Origin: Nannochloris sp. 'desiccata'
Taxonomy: Eukaryota; Chlorophyta; Trebouxiophyceae; Chlorellales; Chlorellaceae
Assembly (NCBI GenBank): GCA_019044685.2
Contig: JAGTXX020000011.1
Location: 2,418,001-2,482,000, forward strand
DNA: 64,000 nucleotides
Direction: 5' to 3'
The notes under the pieces are model-generated. The model did no database searches, was not told the DNA's origin, and worked only from the letters and a program-made list of their open reading frames with translations. Shown one piece after another: positions 58,835-64,000 of the stretch. Position 1 is the first letter of the stretch. The number at the start of each line of letters is the position of its first letter. The position numbers and the translations under genes were made by a program.

Positions 58835-61800
58835 ATGGGCCTACTAGGAGTTATTTTCTCCGCTGTTTTTTTTTTGACACTATCGACGCAAGCTTTTATC
58901 ATACCACTGGCAAACCAACCTGCAAGAAAGTTGCAAAGCATCGATTCCTTTCTGGAATGCGCAAGCTCCCAGGTATTTTTCGCAGAGTTTAGATTAAGGG
59001 TTCAAAGTTAAAGTTTAAACTTAAACTTTAAAAGTGCAGCATTAGACAAAGATAAAGGGGCAAAAAGAATTATAAAAGCACGCAACTACAACGAAAATCT
59101 AGGAGACTAATTCTAGAAACCTGCCCCATAATGTGCTAACATGCAAGCGAAATGTAGATACAATTCTAAAAATGCTAATATGCCAATGCCAATATTCAAA
59201 TTTTTATCTCACTTTCGTCATTTTTTGGTATTTACCTTTGCAGAACGTGTCAGCTTACTTATGTGATTGGCCTTGGCCCGAAAAACCGCGCAATACGCTT
59301 CGCTTTGTGGCAGTCCTGCGGAACTATCTCGATGAGAGCCAGGTGACATCCCGCGAAATACATGAGGGATACCGATTTTGGGAGCACACTCTAAACAGCA
59401 AAGGAGGCATACGAGCCGGCGGTAGAAATATTACGGTAGAAGTTCGTTTTGGGATAAACCAGCACCCACCAAATGCGCCAGAATATAACGAGCAGCATCT
59501 CGAGCTCATGCAACAGGCGGTTGCCGACGGTGAAGTTGACTTTCTTCTTGGGGGGGAGAGTGATATCGCATCGGTGGACAGCATAGCTGCACAAATCACG
59601 AAACGTTCAACTATTTTGTGTTGCCATGGGCCTCCAACGGTTTATATTCGATCGCAACAGCAAGCACTAGACGAAAACACGTCGAATTGGTTATTTGGCA
59701 TCCACAGAAACAGCGAATTGTACACAGACAAGTTGATTCGTAATATTGTCATCAATCGTAAAGCCAAGAATATTGCCGTTGTGGTTTTGAAAGATCTAGC
59801 AAATCCAAACAACACGGTCTTTACTAGAACCACAGGAGAGGCGGCAATAAAGCAGCTGCAAGCCATGGCGACAACTTTCAAGACAAGGGATCCTCCAAAA
59901 TATACTGAAATTGTTGTGCCAACTACCATGAGTACATCCATTGAATATTTCAGAAAATTGGCTCGTAACATGAGCGTCGCTGGCGTCGATGTGGTTCTCG
60001 GTTGCACGTTGAACAACGACGGCAAATTACTCATTCAAGCATTGAATGAATTAAAGGTCCCTTTAAGAGCTTTATTTGTCACGGTGACACCTACGATTAA
60101 AGAAAGTGTCGCATCGCTGTCCGAACAAGGTATTTCGGCAGAGTATGTGCTCAGTGCTGGCCAGTGGCACCCGGAGCTCCAATATACTGCAGATATTGGC
60201 CAGGGTGAAATTGAGGACGATCCAGGTGAATATCTATGGCTTAGTGCAGGTGATTTCGCTGAGAAATTTTCCGAATATGTCAAATCTTTGACTGGAATTC
60301 GAGGAGAAGCAAGCTACATCCACGCATCTGCAGCAGCAGCGGGCCTTGCAGTGCAGCTTGCAGTTGGTGGAGTTTTTAACGACAATTTCTTTTGTTTTTT
60401 CACCAATACAACGGCCGATACTGTTTCATTGACTGCTTTGCTTGAACAGGAGTCGTGGACATGCGAATATGCGAAAGAGTATCAGTACAGTGGGTATGGG
60501 CTCATCCGCTCCAACTTACAATTCCTCGATGAAGGCACATTTTTTGGCCGGATTGCATTCAATAGCAAGCAACAAAATGAAGGCAGCGATTCAGTGACGT
60601 TTCAGCTCTTAGAAAGTGTGGATACCATTCCTCGAGCCTCTCAAGCGATCGATTTTGGCCCGTTGGTTGGTGAAAACACGAGCGCCCGGCTGATCCAGGA
60701 AGTTGTACTGCCTAGCCAGTACGAGACCAAGTCTCTCGTCTTGCCTCGCCCTCCTCTCAGAGGATTTTTTGACTTCTGTGATGATGGGTATGGATTGAAT
60801 AAGAATAACGATTGCGAACAGTGCGATGCTGGCTTCTACCGTAGGAGATTCACAGGCAATAACTCGATTGTTTTCTTTTGCTTGGCGTGCAATCTGACGA
60901 GATACCAACCATTTTCGGGCCAATCCTCATGTTTAACCTGTCCAGAAAATACAGTTACCGCTGAGGCAGCCGCAGTGAGCATTACAGACTGCACATGCTC
61001 ACCAGGGTTTTACAATCCTGGCAGCCAGAACGGCACAGCATGCCTTCCGTGCCCCGAGGGAGCCAGGTGTCCTGGAGGCGATGCCAAGTTGTTAATTGAA
61101 CCAGGGTATTGGAGTGAACCTTTCGACCCTGCACGAAAGAATGCCTCGATCCATGTTTTTGCATGTGATCCGGGCTCGGTTTGTGTAAACACTGGCGAGG
61201 AGGTCTGTCAACGAGGGTACGGCGGCAATCTCTGCAGTCAGTGTGGGTGGGATAATCATGATCCAACGACGCAAAATCACCTCTTGATATTTGGAAAATG
61301 TGTTCGCTGCGTGTAGGTTCCAGTTGCTGACAAGGCTTTGTGTGATACACTAAATAAAGAATGGGTAGAGTTTGCAGTGTTTTATTTTGTTGAAGCCCTC
61401 TCTGTCCACCATCATTGATACATTCATGTTCATCGCTGCAGGTCGCCGGCCGTAAATTTGTTTATCTTCATCGCAATGTTTGGGGCTTGGCTGCTTGTGA
61501 ACCTTTTCGTGACGAATTTGGGTGAGTTGAGGGATTTTGGCTGCCCACATAATTCCTTCCCGAGCTCAAGCAGCCTGTCTCACCCAGCCTGTCTCAACTT
61601 TTTTCTTCTTCTGTGCAGTGCAATCCCTGGCCTTATTTACTGCTTGGATGCAGCTCATGTCTCTCGTCGGTGAGATTCGGGTCAACTGGCCAAAATCTTT
61701 AACCACTTTCTTTTCTGTTGCTTCCTTCTTTGCCTTCGAGGTGGATGTTGTGTCGTTGAGGTGCTTTGATCCGACATGGAACTTTCTATCAGATATGATA

Positions 61801-64000
61801 TTACAGTATTGTCTCCCATTAGGTTTAATTTTTGCGCTTTGTGTTTGGTCATGGTTGAAAATAAAGGTCCTTTATAAGCTAAAGAAGTCCTTCAAGCACA
61901 CCCAACAAGGATCGGGCTCTGGAGACCAGACACCGGAGGAAGCTGGTCGAAGGCAAACATTACAATGGGTGGCTCTGGAGAAGCATGGTATGCATGATAA
62001 CGTCTCTTATTCAAACAGCAGTGTGTCTGATAGGAAACAGGAGAAACTGAGCGTGTTTGGGATCGCAAGGGCCAAAGTACTGGCAAGTCAGAAAACAGAG
62101 GCTATTAACAGAGAAGATGTTTTGATAATCTTCGGCCAACGGGTCTTCTCCATCTTAGAGACAACATATCTTGCGTCTACGCTGTACGCTCTGTCCGCTT
62201 TGCGCTATATTGAAGTTGGAGGTAAAAAAGTGGTTGCCCGAGCTCCAGCAACAATGTGGTCGTCAGCTGTCATTGTGCTGGGCTCCGTGGGTCTGGCGTT
62301 CTATGCTATTTTATTCCCATTGGTTATGTTCTTTGTTTTGTGGTCATGGAGCCCCGATTGTCCTTACAGAAAGAGACCTAAAGGCGTGTTGCAAGAAGAA
62401 GACCCTGGCGACTTTCAAGCAAAAAAGAGTTTGACGTTGCTCGGGTGGCTATATTCTGATTTTCGAGCAGAGGTATCTTTTTTATTATTTCTACCCCTCA
62501 TTTCATTTTTAGATATCTGTATGAATCTATATGGGGCTTTCTCGACTTACCCCGAAGCCTTGTGCATTGCTTGACCTAACCGCGTACGCCTTTATTCACC
62601 CCCCCGTCCCAAAATGTCCAATGCAGGTTTACTATATGAGCTTTATGCACATACCCCATAGGCTTTGCTTCGCCGTGTCTGTTACTCTTATTACCAATCC
62701 AGGGTTCCAGCTGCTCATCAGCATCATTGTTACTGTCTTTTTTGCGTTGCTCTTCATACTGAAGGTGCCGTACTACAACCATCGGCTTAATGTGCTGCAA
62801 ATCACGATGTATACTTCAATACTTCTGCAGTTGGCTCTTGGAGTCTGTTACGCCAGGTAAGTGTGCTGAAAGACTGCCTTCAATGGTCGAGCCTTTAATG
62901 AAAGACTTACCATCATCGGTTGGTTTCATTGCAGCACCGGAGATATTTTCAGTGAAAACTGGTCGACAGCTTTCACATTCATCAGCTTTACACTCATTGT
63001 GATAGTCGTATGTGTACTAATCTGGATTATTTCCATGGATTTATTAGAATATATTGCATCTGTGTCAACTAAGAGCGCCATTCAGGGCTTTTACACCGCA
63101 TTCTATGTTGAAGATGCAGACGAGCTTCCTAGCGAAATCGAGTCTTTGATCGATATGATATCGGCTCCAAAACTGTGGAGGTATTTATTGCGTATATGAT
63201 TATAAATGTGTTCTAGCATTGCTGTCAAATATGTCCAAATCCTTCCTTTGCCTATCTGTTCCTAAAATGTGATTCCTTCTTTTGTTGTCCTTGCAGCTGG
63301 GTACTATATCAATGGACACTCATGCGACCCTTAGATCCTAGACCAACACCTTTTTATGAAAATTTGAAATTTGTGAAGTTTCTATTGGGAAAGCGGCCAA
63401 CAAAAGAAAGATTCATTGCAATCGGAAAGAACCTCAAAGCATCCTTGACTGCTGCCGATCATGGTGAACGTGGCCTCGATGGCATCACAATGGCTGCTTT
63501 ACAGGGCCACGAGTCACTTCAACTATTTATTCAAGTGTCTCAAGCCCTGGGAAACTATTCGAAGAAAGATGGGGAAGCCTTTTCGTACCTGAATCTTAGA
63601 GATGAGGCTGAACTCTGGCGCGAATTGGTTCTGGACCACCCAGAGATTGTATCATACTTATTCAATGAAGAGAATAACGATGCGCTGAACGCGTTCTTTG
63701 CCCCCTTCTACAGAAAATATTGGCGTACTCAGGAGAGCTTGATGCAGAAAGCATTGGGAGCTTTTAGGTCCATTCCAACGTGCCTTTTCAGGAGCTCTGC
63801 ACAACCACCAGCGACACATGTAATGGCAACAGATGAAGATGGATGCGTGCGGTCGCGTTTATTGTCCAACAGGATCTCTGATTCTACCACAAGACTTAAA
63901 AACATCGGTCGAAATGACGCCATGCGGAGGTGGACAGTAAGGAATGTGGCTTGGCTCATTGACCGTCGGGATCGGGCAACTATCGCCCGATGGCTTGCAA
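58835..64000 (+). CDS. Large multi-pass receptor: periplasmic-binding-like ectodomain, Cys-rich stalk, about nine membrane spans (3' end beyond window)
   Basis: Seven exons so far: 58835-58972, 59244-61312, 61442-61521, 61619-62472, 62627-62856, 62935-63180, 63297 to the right edge; all junctions keep phase over 1,440 codons. Exon 1 is a signal peptide (MGLLGVIFSAVFFLTLSTQA). Residues about 60-480 form a type I periplasmic-binding/ANF-receptor fold (TLRFVAVLRNYLDESQVTSR; FLLGGESDIASVDSIAAQIT). About 565-735 is Cys-rich, ephrin-receptor/GCC2-GCC3 type (CEQCDAGFYRRR; CLTCPENTVTAEA; CSPGFYNPG; CPGGDAKLLIEPGYW; CQRGYGGNLCSQCGW). Nine or so hydrophobic helices follow (for example NLFIFIAMFGAWLLVNLF, AVIVLGSVGLAFYAILFPL, FISFTLIVIVVCVLIWII), with a charged cytoplasmic loop after helix 4. 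The cytoplasmic tail (RPLDPRPTPFYENLKFVKFL...) matches nothing I know. It resembles class C GPCR order but with more spans. A sensor role is inferred. Confidence 0.75.
59008..59031. repeat. Short inverted repeat in receptor intron 1
   Basis: TTAAAGTTTAA (59008-59018) and its exact complement TTAAACTTTAA (59021-59031) are separated by AC. It is AT-only apart from two G/C pairs and lies within the 271-bp first intron of the receptor gene. May be chance. Confidence 0.6.

Noticed and set aside
59133..59243. Reading of the receptor gene from an ATG at 59142 or earlier in the same frame
   Set aside because: It would put intron sequence (ending in a good TTTGCAG acceptor) at the N-terminus; the upstream exon at 58835 gives a proper signal peptide in phase.

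Overview
This is nuclear DNA of a photosynthetic eukaryote, most likely a green (chlorophyte-type) alga. Most genes are broken by short introns of about 80-150 bp with GT-AG ends. Several products carry chloroplast transit peptides, one small gene looks like a thylakoid-lumen protein, and there is a clear fatty acid photodecarboxylase, an enzyme known only from algae. No bacterial operons, ribosome binding sites, CRISPR arrays, tRNAs or rRNAs were recognised. The species cannot be named from the sequence alone.

Layout. 1-55.2 kb is a dense run of about 26 protein genes on both strands, arranged head-to-head or tail-to-tail with 60-970 bp between them. In order: phosphopantothenate-cysteine ligase (cut by the left edge), a conserved plastid protein, fatty acid photodecarboxylase, a secreted glycoside hydrolase with a DNRLRE/CBM96-like tail, a LEC14B/DCAF11 WD40 protein, a 2-oxoglutarate oxygenase, a TPR/J-domain protein with three Cys-rich modules, a RING-H2 membrane protein, a class 3 (diacylglycerol) lipase, a FemAB-like acyltransferase, a ZIP4/SPO22 meiosis protein, a THP3/LENG8-type SAC3 protein, a SirB1-like plastid protein, a small thylakoid protein, TELO2, an F-box/LRR-like protein, two class I aminotransferases, a prolyl 4-hydroxylase, a tomosyn/Lgl protein, an EXS-domain membrane protein, farnesyltransferase beta, a TRF4-type poly(A) polymerase, a membrane-anchored amine oxidase and a SLC10A7/BASS4-type transporter. 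55.2-58.8 kb is a repeat island: a 5'-truncated, frameshifted LINE, a GT microsatellite of about 81 units, a 360-bp hAT-type MITE and a second possible inverted-repeat element. 58.8 kb to the right edge is one large gene for a multi-pass receptor with an extracellular periplasmic-binding-like domain and a Cys-rich stalk; it runs off the window.

The genes are a mixed eukaryotic neighbourhood and not one pathway. Some themes recur: plastid lipid and photosynthetic functions (photodecarboxylase, plastid proteins), RNA 3'-end and export factors (TRF4, THP3), secretion and membrane traffic (tomosyn, EXS, farnesyltransferase), and 2OG/Fe(II) oxygenases. Gene models were built by hand from reading frames, splice sites and family knowledge. 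Exon junctions were checked for phase but not against transcripts. A notable habit of this genome is long charged or coiled insertions inside otherwise conserved domains (farnesyltransferase beta, TRF4, THP3).
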